DNA of 64,000 nucleotides from a virus: the IMG/VR virus record IMGVR_UViG_3300017527_000123, positions 16,566 to 80,565 of that record; one strand, given 5' to 3'. The position numbers were made by a program, and so were the translations under genes. Position 1 is the first letter of the stretch, and each line of letters starts with the position of its first letter. The notes under the pieces were generated by a model that saw only the letters and a program-made list of their open reading frames with translations, was not told the origin of the DNA and did no database searches. Below are positions 16,287 through 22,816 of this stretch, one piece after another.

Positions 16287-17717
16287 CTAGTTCAGGTTGA
16301 TGCTCCTCTTGCTCTTGGGCTTGGGCTTTGCCAGGGTCAACTTGCTGGCAGAGATGGTTCTCTTCTTGGCCCAAGTTCTCAGCTTGTCAATCTCTTCTGA
16401 CATGGTGTCACTGACCGGAACGATGAAGTCAGAAACTTCACTGATGTCTTCTTCCATCATTGCGGCAATTCGACACATTGCCCGAATCTCTGCGCCTGAC
16501 CAACCTTCCATGTCAGGAGCCTTGCCCTTTACATCATACACTTTGAGATAGTGCTTCAGGATTTCTTCTCTCTCTTCAGCGTTGGGAAGATCAATGAAGA
16601 AAGGTGCTGTGTCCCATCTCTCCGCCCGAACCCATTCAGGCGGCAGGCTGGTGATGTCATTGCATGTTGCAATCACATAGATTCCTTCTGGCCTGTCATC
16701 GGAAAGGAACTTGAGGAACTGCGCCATGCTTCTCTTTGTTGTTCCGCCATCGTTTGCACCCTGACCACCAACACCAGCCAGAGCCTTTTCAATCTCATCA
16801 ACAAACAAGATGCAAGGGGCATTGGCTCTGATGAAGTCCAAGGCGGTCTTCATCAACTTTTCAGATTCACCAACCAAGCCGCCAAACAGTTCAGCAACTT
16901 CCATGACTATCATCTTCTTGCCAGCCTCATTTGAAAGGGCTTTGGCAAACATGCTTTTGCCTGTCCCAGGAGGGCCAAGCAGGATCAAGCCTTTGGCAAA
17001 TGGGGAGTTGATTGTTCGAAGGGTGAAACTTTTCAGCTTTTCATATCCCTTGAGGGAATCAAAGTCTTCTTCATACTGTCCCAACTTCAGGCCAGCAGTT
17101 CTTTCAATCTCAACCGCTTTGATTTCCGCCAGGGTCTTCAGGTTGAACTCACCGCTGTGCTTTATGACACAATAGGCAAGGGCATTTGTGATTTCCCTTT
17201 GAGTCAAACCCTTCATCTCTTGAACGATCTGGTTCCTTGTTTTTTCATCGGGTGAAACATCTGTGGCTTCACAGATGTCATTCACAATTGATTCGATCAC
17301 TTCAGCAGTTGGAAGATCAAAGTTCACTTCAGTGAAGTCCTTCTGAAGGGCTTCAGGAATTGCATCTTCAAACCGTTCGGTGCCAACGATGATCAGAGCC
17401 TTCCGTGATTCCCTGGAAGAGAACTCAATGGCGTTGGCTTGCAGGAAAGCCACATATTCTTTGTTCAGGTCTTTGGCAAAGTCTTGCAGGAACCAGTTGA
17501 AGTTCCTGGCAACCATCACCGAATAAGCGGGAAGGCTTTTCAGGGCTTCAATGACCTGATCAGGATCAGGGCTTGTTGAGAAGTCCCAGAAGTTTGGTTT
17601 GTATTGACCATTGATGTTTTGGAGTTCTTCAACAACTTCCAAAATCTCTGTGGTCTGAACATAAAAATAAACATATCCGGCTCTGAGTTTCATTTCGATT
17701 TCTTTGAGTCCGTTCAT
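16287..17717 (-). CDS. AAA+ ATPase of the Ycf46 type
   Basis: The 476-residue protein has two halves. Residues 1-200 look like a degenerate ATPase domain: the GYVYFYVQTTEILEVVEEL opening, then AYSVMVARNFNWFLQDF and KALIIVGTERFE, without Walker residues. The active AAA+ domain has Walker A GPPGTGKS at 248-255, AELFGGLVGESEKL at 275-287, Walker B ILFVDEIEKA at 303-312, sensor 1 Asn at 353 and an arginine-finger region WVRAERWD at 362-369. This two-part plan and the FGGLVGESE box are typical of Ycf46, a cyanobacterial and plastid-genome AAA+ protein. The next two upstream genes resemble DUF2997 and Ycf35/DUF1257, families that accompany Ycf46 in bacteria. The role is unknown; protein remodelling is likely. 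Confidence 0.85.
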   Translation of the reverse strand: MNGLKEIEMKLRAGYVYFYVQTTEILEVVEELQNINGQYKPNFWDFSTSPDPDQVIEALKSLPAYSVMVARNFNWFLQDFAKDLNKEYVAFLQANAIEFSSRESRKALIIVGTERFEDAIPEALQKDFTEVNFDLPTAEVIESIVNDICEATDVSPDEKTRNQIVQEMKGLTQREITNALAYCVIKHSGEFNLKTLAEIKAVEIERTAGLKLGQYEEDFDSLKGYEKLKSFTLRTINSPFAKGLILLGPPGTGKSMFAKALSNEAGKKMIVMEVAELFGGLVGESEKLMKTALDFIRANAPCILFVDEIEKALAGVGGQGANDGGTTKRSMAQFLKFLSDDRPEGIYVIATCNDITSLPPEWVRAERWDTAPFFIDLPNAEEREEILKHYLKVYDVKGKAPDMEGWSGAEIRAMCRIAAMMEEDISEVSDFIVPVSDTMSEEIDKLRTWAKKRTISASKLTLAKPKPKSKRSINLN

Positions 17718-17781
17718 TGTGATTCTCCTTGTTGCTTTCTGAAAGATTGATTGATTGAATGACTGATTGTTTTGATTTCAT

Positions 17782-17991
17782 CTAATGGCTGTGACCATGA
17801 CCGGTGTGCTGTTTCCTGTGAACATGGACATTCTTGTTCTTCAACTTGGTGGTCTTCCTCTCACCGCCAAGCAACTCTTCAACCTCACTCAAGAACTGTT
17901 CGGCTGAAAGGTGGTTGACACCGCTGATGGAATCGGTCTTGATGCTGATTGTTCCATCTTCCAAAATTTCAAATTCAATTTGATCTGCCAT
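17782..17991 (-). CDS. DUF2997-like small protein with His-rich tail
   Basis: 69 residues. Residues 1-45 (QIEFEILEDGTISIKTDSI, then LSAEQFLSEVEELLGG) follow the DUF2997 pattern: two strands with a DGT turn and a helix ending in LG. The C-terminus is unusual, ending HVHRKQHTGHGHSH, which could bind metal. It has a strong start (GAGGAG) and sits between the Ycf35-like and Ycf46-like genes, the order in which these families are found in cellular genomes. The family assignment is from pattern; context raises confidence. Confidence 0.7.
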   Translation of the reverse strand: MADQIEFEILEDGTISIKTDSISGVNHLSAEQFLSEVEELLGGERKTTKLKNKNVHVHRKQHTGHGHSH

Positions 17992-18011
17992 TGCTTGTTC
18001 TCCTCAGATGA

Positions 18012-18317
18012 TTAGAATTTTTTGGCAACGATTTTGTTTCCCACTCTCTTCAGCAACCACTTCTTTTTCTCAGCAACTTTCTGGATTGCTTTCATTGAAT
18101 AGGCTTTCTTGATTTCATTTCCGATCTGTTCCCTTCTCTCTTCAATGTTCAGCTTGCCTTTCTTCAGGTCAATCTCTCCAAACCTGAAGTTGATGGTTTG
18201 CCTTCGTTCGTTCAGTCTTGCTTCATCAAACCCAAGTGACTTGATTGCTTCCACCAGAAGAAGCGGGTCTGAGACTGAAAGGTCAATGCTGATCAAGTTG
18301 ACTTCATAGCATGGCAT
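18012..18317 (-). CDS. Ycf35/DUF1257-like protein
   Basis: 101 residues. The opening strand CYEVNLISIDLSVSD leads to LLVEAIKSLGFDEA, the LxxALxxLG helix of DUF1257. The C-terminal part (AYSMKAIQKVAEKKKWLLKRVGNKIV) matches the family's AYxxVxxxAxxKGW...DGxIxL ending. DUF1257 proteins (Ycf35) have no established biochemical role. Directly upstream of DUF2997-like and Ycf46-like genes with short gaps (20 bp and 64 bp), it completes a three-gene module that is surprising in a phage. Confidence 0.7.
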   Translation of the reverse strand: MPCYEVNLISIDLSVSDPLLLVEAIKSLGFDEARLNERRQTINFRFGEIDLKKGKLNIEERREQIGNEIKKAYSMKAIQKVAEKKKWLLKRVGNKIVAKKF

Positions 18318-18347
18318 GGTTCTTTTCTCCTCTCTGTTTTGTTTTTG

Positions 18348-18656
18348 TTAGTTGTCCAAAGTTCTGAAACCGCAACCGCAAACAATGTGGAACTCACCAG
18401 TGTTCTCTTCCCAGATCACATCACCGCAGGAAGTTGAACGTGCTTCTTTGTGCCAAGACACACTCTGATTTTCCCACCACTCCCAATCAATGTGGTTGGT
18501 GTCATGGAAGACAGAGTTCAGGCCAGAATCAGGAGAGTCAGGAAAAATCAATGTGGCAACATGCTGATAGTCTTCAGGGTTGAAGCCTTTGATTTCTTCA
18601 TAATCTCCAAACATCATCCTGCCATCCGTTGCATGGTACACTTTGAACTGTTTCAT
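18348..18656 (-). CDS. Small protein of unknown function
   Basis: 102 residues from ATG 18656 (AAGAAGGAGAA upstream). An in-frame start at 18758 would read through the RNA repeat element and is rejected. The protein is rich in aromatic residues (DWEWWENQSVSWHKEARS) and ends with two close Cys (HIVCGCGFRTL), possibly a metal site with an earlier Cys (STSCGDVIW). Unknown family. Confidence 0.7.
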   Translation of the reverse strand: MKQFKVYHATDGRMMFGDYEEIKGFNPEDYQHVATLIFPDSPDSGLNSVFHDTNHIDWEWWENQSVSWHKEARSTSCGDVIWEENTGEFHIVCGCGFRTLDN

Positions 18657-18702
18657 TGTTGTTCTCCTTCTTGTTGGTTGTTTAGAAATCCAATTGACAT
18701 TC

Positions 18703-18749
18703 ACCATCAACTGAGTTGCCCAAGCTGGTTGGGCAACCGGATTGTTGGT
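18703..18749 (-). repeat. RNA hairpin repeat, copy 1
   Basis: A 47-nt element between two small genes. Read leftward it begins ACCAACAATCCG, forms a perfect 9-bp stem (GTTGCCCAA / TTGGGCAAC) with a 5-nt loop, and ends CTCAGTTGATGGT. The outer segments pair with a single mismatch. Two more copies occur at 19132 and 19884. It follows the stop of the upstream gene by about 5 nt. Confidence 0.8.
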
Positions 18750-18754
18750 GCTGA

Positions 18755-19087
18755 TCAAACATCCATCTCACCACACCTTCGGCAGAAGGAAAGGGCATCA
18801 TCATTTCCATGACTGTCAATGAACTCTCCCTCATCAACATCATGCCCTTCATCTTCACAGATCCTTTCAAGGGCTTTCATGGTGAAGCCATCACGGAGCA
18901 TCCTGCAACCGTTGACCATGACATGAGTGAAGCGGTTGAACTTCTCTTCCTCTGCTTCCAGGGAAGGAATGTCATCTTCCAGATCCCTCAGAGAAGGCGG
19001 GTTGTTCATGTCAAAACACACATCACAGTTGGGAACACCGTTGATCTTCCGGTCAGCTTCTCTGAGTCCACAGATTTGGCATTTCAT
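18755..19087 (-). CDS. Small zinc-ribbon-like protein
   Basis: 110 residues. The N-terminus has CQICGLREA and, 15 residues on, NCDVCFDM: two CxxC pairs (C3-x2-C6 and C21-x2-C24). A third pair, SFCRRCGEMDV, lies at the extreme C-terminus. The middle is acidic and helical. This resembles small treble-clef or ribbon proteins; whether it binds nucleic acid or protein is unknown. Start ATG 19087 follows AAGGAGAG. The stop lies within the conserved edge of the hairpin repeat. Confidence 0.75.
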   Translation of the reverse strand: MKCQICGLREADRKINGVPNCDVCFDMNNPPSLRDLEDDIPSLEAEEEKFNRFTHVMVNGCRMLRDGFTMKALERICEDEGHDVDEGEFIDSHGNDDALSFCRRCGEMDV

Positions 19088-19131
19088 TTTTTCTCTCCTT
19101 CTTGGTTTGGTTTGGTTTGTTGTTTCAGTTC

Positions 19132-19179
19132 ACCATCAACTGAGTTGCCCAACCGGAGTTGGACAACCGGATTGTTGGT
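19132..19179 (-). repeat. RNA hairpin repeat, copy 2
   Basis: Same element as at 18703. Read leftward the stem is GTTGTCCAAC / GTTGGGCAAC (10 bp, one G-U wobble) capped by TCCG, a UNCG-type tetraloop closed by C-G. On the + strand the same position would be an A-C mismatch, so the structure is sensible only in leftward RNA. Confidence 0.8.
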
Positions 19180-19184
19180 TCTGA

Positions 19185-19412
19185 TCAACCAAAATATTCA
19201 TCCACATAGTCTTGGCCCCAAGCCTGCCTTGCCTGCTCCTTCTCCCTGGCAAGTTCATATTCAAAATCACACTTCATGTCATACATCTGAACCAACTTCT
19301 CTCTGTCCTTGATGTTGAACTTCTCAATGGTTTGGAACTCTGCTTCAGGAAACTCAACTCCGTTGCTGATCAGGCTGTCCAGGTGGTTGACTGCTTTTGA
19401 ATACTTGCTCAT
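19185..19412 (-). CDS. Small charged helical protein
   Basis: 75 residues from ATG 19412, preceded by AAGGAGAG. Highly charged and helical (KFNIKDREKLVQMYDMKCDF, then EYELAREKEQARQAWG), likely one or two long helices. The longer open frame upstream overlaps the preceding gene and has no ribosome site. Function unknown. Confidence 0.7.
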   Translation of the reverse strand: MSKYSKAVNHLDSLISNGVEFPEAEFQTIEKFNIKDREKLVQMYDMKCDFEYELAREKEQARQAWGQDYVDEYFG

Positions 19413-19425
19413 GATGTCTCTCCTT

Positions 19426-19827
19426 CTAGTTAGTGGCCCAATGGTCATTGTTGCTGGCATCCAGGTTGAACTTCTTGAGTCCTGCGTTCTGGTAGATTGA
19501 AGCAACTTCTCTTTGGTCTTCAGGAAGGTCATCAAAGGCATCCTTTGCATCTTCCCGATATTCCCAACCGGAGTGAATCCTGTTCTTGTTGATGACCAGA
19601 TAAAACCTATAGTCTTTCTGATTGATCGGCTCCGTGCTGATGGTCTTCTCTGCTGTCTTCACCTTGGCGTTGTTCTCCATGATCTGCTTGCCAAGTTCAG
19701 CAACCTGGATGGCATGTTTCTTTGTTTTGCAAGTCCAGATTCCTTTGGGCATTTGAACCTTCCAGATGTTCTTGCTTCCATACTTCTCTTTCCAGATTTC
19801 ATGCAGTTCTCTTTTGATTGTTTCCAT
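19426..19827 (-). CDS. Small protein of unknown function
   Basis: 133 residues (METIKRELHEIWKEKYGSKN...). A strand-rich middle contains DYRFYLVINKNRIHSGWEYR and a C-terminal helix FDDLPEDQREVASIYQ. The HSGWEY segment plus the following acidic helix suggest a small globular domain. Ribosome site AAGGAGA. Unrecognised. Confidence 0.72.
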   Translation of the reverse strand: METIKRELHEIWKEKYGSKNIWKVQMPKGIWTCKTKKHAIQVAELGKQIMENNAKVKTAEKTISTEPINQKDYRFYLVINKNRIHSGWEYREDAKDAFDDLPEDQREVASIYQNAGLKKFNLDASNNDHWATN

Positions 19828-19883
19828 TTGCTGTCTCCTTCTTGTTGGGTTTGGTTTGTGTTGCTGTGCTGTTCATGGTTCTG

Positions 19884-19933
19884 ACCATCAATTGAGTTGC
19901 CCAACCTTTCAGTCAGGCAACCGGATTGTTGGT
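19884..19933 (-). repeat. RNA hairpin repeat, copy 3
   Basis: Same element as at 18703 and 19132. Read leftward the stem is GTTGCCTGAC / GTTGGGCAAC (10 bp with two adjacent G-U wobbles) around a 6-nt loop. The flanks ACCAACAATCCG and TTGATGGT are kept while the upper stem varies, a pattern expected of a conserved RNA structure. Confidence 0.8.
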
Positions 19934-20196
19934 CAGCCACTCTGGGTGACTGCCTTGCTGTGAATGTTGAACCAACCGTGATTCCTTTCGGATTCACCTG
20001 AAGGCTTGGTGTAGATAAAATCAAAATAGCGTTCATCCTCTGGGGAAGAATCCCCTGAGTGCCAATTGTAAAGATCCACAAACTTGGCAACCTGATGAAG
20101 CAGGATGTCTTCAGAGAAGATGGCTCCGCAGGCTTGGCAAGTTTCGATCAGGGAGCCGTGATTGATGTTGTTGCTGGAACAAGCTGGACAGTTCAT
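19933..20196 (-). CDS. Small zinc-ribbon-like protein
   Basis: 87 residues from ATG 20196, 6 nt after AAGGAGAA. It begins MNCPACSSNNINHG and continues LIETCQACGAIFSED: C3-x2-C6 and C21-x2-C24, a classic zinc-ribbon spacing. The rest contains aromatic segments (FVDLYNWHSGDSS, RYFDFIYTKPSG). The longer frame runs back through a hairpin and is rejected. Unknown role. Confidence 0.72.
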   Translation of the reverse strand: MNCPACSSNNINHGSLIETCQACGAIFSEDILLHQVAKFVDLYNWHSGDSSPEDERYFDFIYTKPSGESERNHGWFNIHSKAVTQSG

Positions 20197-20219
20197 GTTG
20201 TTCTCCTTGTTGCCGATGT

Positions 20220-20245
20220 GGAGCAGATGATCAGCCATCTGCTCC
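20220..20245 (-). other. Intergenic RNA hairpin
   Basis: GGAGCAGATG (20220-20229) pairs perfectly with CATCTGCTCC (20236-20245) around a 6-nt loop, in the gap between the genes at 19933 and 20261. No U-tract follows in either direction. It belongs to the set of intergenic stems in this operon but does not share the copy 1-3 sequence. Confidence 0.6.
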
Positions 20246-20260
20246 GGTGGATTTTGATGA

Positions 20261-20632
20261 CTACCTATTATTGTTTCTCTTCTCATTCATCTTCTCTCTG
20301 TGTGCCTCTGCCTTCTGGAAGGCTTTGCTCACTTCACTGTGGAAGATGTTGTCAGGTGTGATTCTCACTCTGTCCTTCTCAAAGTAGTCAGTCATTGAAT
20401 CTGTGTCATTGTGAATGGTCAGGCCAGGAACCTTTGGAAGTCTCTCATAATCTTTTGCATACATTGTGAAGGTGCCTTCAGGATAGTTGCAGAGTGTTCC
20501 GTTGGAATAATAGATCCGGTGAAGTTTGCCGCCATTCACTTTGATTCCGTTCCAGAAGAATTGAATGTGAAAGTTGTTGCCTTCCTTGGTGATGAAGATG
20601 TCATTGTTGATTTTGGTTTTTCTGTTCGCCAT
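20261..20632 (-). CDS. Protein of unknown function, first gene of the leftward operon
   Basis: 123 residues, strand-rich at first (NDIFITKEGNNFHIQFFWNG, YYSNGTLCNYPEGTF) and ending in a basic helix with many Asn and Arg (KMNEKRNNNR). Ribosome site AAGGAGAA. No family recognised. Its position nearest the control region suggests very early expression. Confidence 0.7.
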   Translation of the reverse strand: MANRKTKINNDIFITKEGNNFHIQFFWNGIKVNGGKLHRIYYSNGTLCNYPEGTFTMYAKDYERLPKVPGLTIHNDTDSMTDYFEKDRVRITPDNIFHSEVSKAFQKAEAHREKMNEKRNNNR

Positions 20633-20690
20633 GATTGTTCTCCTTGTTGATGATTGATTGAATGATTGATTTTGTTTTTCCTGTTATTGG

Positions 20691-20721
20691 GACAGCCAAC
20701 TTGATGTTGATGTTGGCTGTC
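20691..20721 (-). other. Leader RNA hairpin
   Basis: GACAGCCAAC (20691-20700) pairs with GTTGGCTGTC (20712-20721), 10 bp, 11-nt loop. It lies in the leader of the first leftward gene, about 60 nt before its ATG. Confidence 0.55.
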
Positions 20722-21202
20722 TGGATAATGAGAAAAACTTTTGAGAGGATTCTTTGTGGGCAATGTTAGTTGTTCTCGCTTTGAACAACTTTGACATTCC
20801 CTGGAAGGTGTCTGAACTTCTGGTTGTTAAAATCTGCGGTTCCCGATCTGAAAGCACCGTTGTGATTTCAGCGTCCCTGCCTACCCAACCACCCTTGCTT
20901 TATTTCCGCCCCACCCGATCTGTTTGGCTGTCCTGCCTCTCTTGCTCCGTTGGTCGCTGACAGCCGCCCAACCCCCCACTCCCCATCTGATTGTCAAAGA
21001 ACTTTTTGCTGTGTTGCCTGCCGTGCCTTCTAATGTTTACTTCTATATATGTTATCGGATTTCTTGATGAAAATCTTTAGGATTCTGAGAAAAAAATCTA
21101 AAATATTCTAGTGAATATGGTTTTTTCTAGCCTAACCTGCTGAAATATAAGGGGAAAAAATATTTTAATTTTTTTAGAATTTTTTCACTTTTTTCGGGAA
21201 AA
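20722..21202. other. Non-coding control region
   Basis: No convincing gene here. A 7-bp inverted repeat GTTGTTC-N7-GAACAAC at 20769-20789 looks like an operator. A C-rich tract at 20967-20984 makes a G-rich leftward strand. About 21031-21190 is very AT-rich. A leftward promoter for the small-gene operon must lie in or near this stretch. The best -10-like candidate, TATATA near 21046-21051, has a poor -35, so none is called. Confidence 0.5.
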
Positions 21203-21222
21203 CACCCGCTGTTCATCGGGTG
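21203..21222 (-). terminator. Terminator-like hairpin, leftward
   Basis: CACCCG (21203-21208) and CGGGTG (21217-21222) form a 6-bp stem; read leftward it is followed by TTTT. Short but well placed, about 140 nt beyond the stronger terminator of the HTH gene. Confidence 0.4.
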
Positions 21223-21257
21223 AGATTGGGATTCAGGGGAGGTTGCCAGGAAGCCGT

Positions 21258-21284
21258 TTTCAAAATTTGCGGCAAATTTTGAAA
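21258..21284. repeat. 27-bp perfect palindrome, copy 2
   Basis: Identical arms to copy 1 (TTTCAAAATTTGC / GCAAATTTTGAAA), central base G on the + strand. It lies downstream of the leftward HTH gene and its terminator. Confidence 0.9.
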
Positions 21285-21311
21285 GGTGTTGAAGACCATG
21301 CAACAAAATCA

Positions 21312-21340
21312 TTTTCAAAATTTGCGGCAAATTTTGAAAA
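21312..21340. repeat. 29-bp perfect palindrome, copy 3
   Basis: Same core as copy 2, extended by one matching base pair (T/A) on each side. Centre-to-centre distance to copy 2 is 55 bp. Confidence 0.9.
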
Positions 21341-21361
21341 ATAAATTGGAGAGGAGAAAAG

Positions 21362-21400
21362 AAAAATCCCCTGACCATCAATGACAGTCAAGGGATTTTT
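21362..21400 (-). terminator. Intrinsic terminator of the HTH gene
   Basis: Read leftward, AAAAATCCCTTGAC pairs with GTCAGGGGATTTTT (14 bp including one T-G wobble) around 11 nt and ends in a T-run. On the + strand the wobble would be a C-A mismatch, so the hairpin is tuned to leftward RNA. It starts 25 nt after the stop of the gene at 21425. Confidence 0.75.
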
Positions 21401-21424
21401 TTTGTTGGGTGCGTTGAATGAAAA

Positions 21425-21694
21425 TCAGACTCTAATGATTTCCTGACAGTTCACTTTGCTTTCAACTTCATCAAGGTTGGCAAGCATTGCACCTTTCGGA
21501 AATTTGATTGCTTTGATTTGTTCGGAGAGGAAAGCAAGATAGATGGTTTGCTTTGAAACTCCTGTGAGGAATCCAATCGTTTCGAATGACAACCAAGTCC
21601 CTTCAGGAATGTCTTCTCTCTTCTTGCAAAGGAGAGGCTTGACCTCTCTCTTCTTCTCTTTATAGTCTACATTGTGAAGGCCAGGGAACAACAT
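21425..21694 (-). CDS. Small helix-turn-helix DNA-binding protein, candidate switch regulator
   Basis: 89 residues with a strong ribosome site (GGAGG). Residues 37-75 read LSFETIGFLTGVSKQTIYLA then LSEQIKAIKFPKGAMLANLD. This is the excisionase/MerR-like winged pattern: a helix, GVSKQT turn, recognition helix, then a wing with KFPKG. The basic N-terminus adds DNA contacts. It is transcribed leftward from a promoter whose -10 box overlaps that of the rightward late-arm promoter, and it has its own terminator. An autoregulator or switch protein is the natural reading, but no target has been shown. Confidence 0.7.
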   Translation of the reverse strand: MLFPGLHNVDYKEKKREVKPLLCKKREDIPEGTWLSFETIGFLTGVSKQTIYLAFLSEQIKAIKFPKGAMLANLDEVESKVNCQEIIRV

Positions 21695-21719
21695 ATTTTT
21701 CCTCCATGTTTATTTTTTC

Positions 21720-21772
21720 TTGACCTGGAAAAAGTATGCCGTTATTATACAGAAATCAAAATGCTAATTCAA
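21720..21772. promoter_or_regulatory. Opposed promoters sharing one -10 box
   Basis: Rightward: TTGACC (21720-21725), 17-nt spacer, TATTAT (21743-21748). Leftward: TTGAAT (21772-21767), 17-nt spacer, TATAAT (21749-21744). The -10 boxes overlap by five base pairs, so polymerase can use only one at a time. The rightward promoter leads to the ParB-like gene and packaging genes, the leftward one to the HTH gene. Confidence 0.75.
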
Positions 21773-21796
21773 TTTAATTTTATATGGAAAGTGATT

Positions 21797-21943
21797 ATGG
21801 AAATTTGCCAATCCTTCTTTCAAGAAGAAACCATCTTCAACCAACTCCTTCCGTTCTTCATTTCAAAAACCACTCCTGAACAACATTGCTTTTCTTCTGA
21901 TCACATTCACAGATCAATGAGGTTTTCTATTCATGGAAAATAA
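21797..21943 (+). CDS. Possible 48-residue leader protein
   Basis: ATG 21797 follows GGAAAG by 5 nt. The product (MEICQSFFQEETIFNQLLPF...) ends 11 nt inside the next gene, whose own ribosome site is weak, so translational coupling is plausible. It is the first frame on the rightward transcript. Alternatively the region is only a leader. No motif. Confidence 0.4.
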   Translation: MEICQSFFQEETIFNQLLPFFISKTTPEQHCFSSDHIHRSMRFSIHGK

Positions 21944-22484
21944 AATCATCAAAAGCCAGAAGGTCAATTGGAAGGAACTGAAACTCTTCCAACCGGCAGA
22001 GATGAAAAGGATGAGCAAAGCACAATTGAAAAAGCTGAAGCTGTCTCTTTCAAGGAATGGATTCCGTTCTCCTTTCTATGTCTGGGAAGATGAGAACGGT
22101 GAACTCTATTGCCTGGATGGTCATCACCGAATCCCCACATTGTTTTTGCTTGAGAAGGATGGTGAACCCATCCCTGAAAAACTCCCTGCCAACTTTGTCA
22201 GGTGCAAAGACATTCAGGAAGCCAAGAAGACAGTTCTCATTTTCAATTCCCATTATGCAAAAATTCAAAAGGAATCCCTCCTTGATTGGGTTGAGGATCT
22301 TGATTTTGATGAGATGATGGAAGAGATTGATTTGCCCAACATCAACTTTGATCTGTCACCAACCAAAGAGGAAACAATTCAACCAAACTTTCAGATCATT
22401 ATAGACTTTCAGAACCAGCAGGATCTTGAACAAGCCTATGGCAAACTGATTGAAGAGAAATATCAATGCAGGATCATTGTCTGA
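21933..22484 (+). CDS. ParB-like nuclease-domain protein
   Basis: 183 residues. The N-terminal ParB/Srx-type domain shows VNWKELKLFQPAEM, then LKLSLSRNGFRSPFYVWED and LYCLDGHHRIPTLFLLEKDG with the DGHHR catalytic or CTP-binding box at about residues 63-67. The C-terminal half is acidic and then ends in a strand-rich QPNFQIIIDFQNQQD segment. Phage ParB-like proteins beside terminase can nick DNA or modulate packaging; which applies is unknown. It is the second ParB-like protein here (the other is at 4115) but differs in length and C-terminus. Confidence 0.8.
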   Translation: MENKIIKSQKVNWKELKLFQPAEMKRMSKAQLKKLKLSLSRNGFRSPFYVWEDENGELYCLDGHHRIPTLFLLEKDGEPIPEKLPANFVRCKDIQEAKKTVLIFNSHYAKIQKESLLDWVEDLDFDEMMEEIDLPNINFDLSPTKEETIQPNFQIIIDFQNQQDLEQAYGKLIEEKYQCRIIV

Positions 22485-22816
22485 ATGGGTGATGCCCTGC
22501 TTTGATTCCCTCTTGAACTTCTTTGTGGCTCTGTCATCTATCCTGAACAGATCAATCCATCAAGCATTCTGATCAAGCAACCAGATCAAACCAAGCACAT
22601 CACCGTTTGATTCCTTGGTGAGGCTTTTCCTGACAGAAAGGTTCTCACCTGTGGAAAACACATTGAAAGGTTTGTTGGCTGTTTGCATGAAGGGGATCAC
22701 AGAGAATTTCACAGGTGTCAGCAGAGGATCAGGCTCATGGATTGTGAGGAGATTTTATTTCAGACATAACCAGATGAGCCAGATTCCGGCACCATATAAA
22801 AAAGGGCTGGTGAAGG
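22485..22816 (+). other. Unresolved 332-bp gap before the terminase genes
   Basis: No clear gene. An ATG directly abuts the stop of the ParB-like gene at 22485, and its frame continues to a TAA at about 22770 but is broken by TGA at 22503 and 22608. A second frame is open from about 22573 through 22914 with only a TTG start (22615) and would overlap the small terminase gene by 98 bp. Both have ordinary codon composition. The stretch may be a decayed gene, a recoded gene or leader sequence. Confidence 0.4.

Noticed and set aside
20769-20789. Resemblance of the inverted repeat to a LexA box
   Set aside because: The half-sites are in the opposite order (GTTC...GAAC) and the spacing differs from known LexA operators.
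20992-20997. A perfect TTGACA on the leftward strand
   Set aside because: The expected -10 position holds GGGTTG, so it is not a usable sigma70 promoter.
21127-21381. A long leftward frame across the palindromes and terminator
   Set aside because: It is open because palindromic and AT-rich sequence lacks stops in that frame; it has no ribosome site and runs through a terminator.
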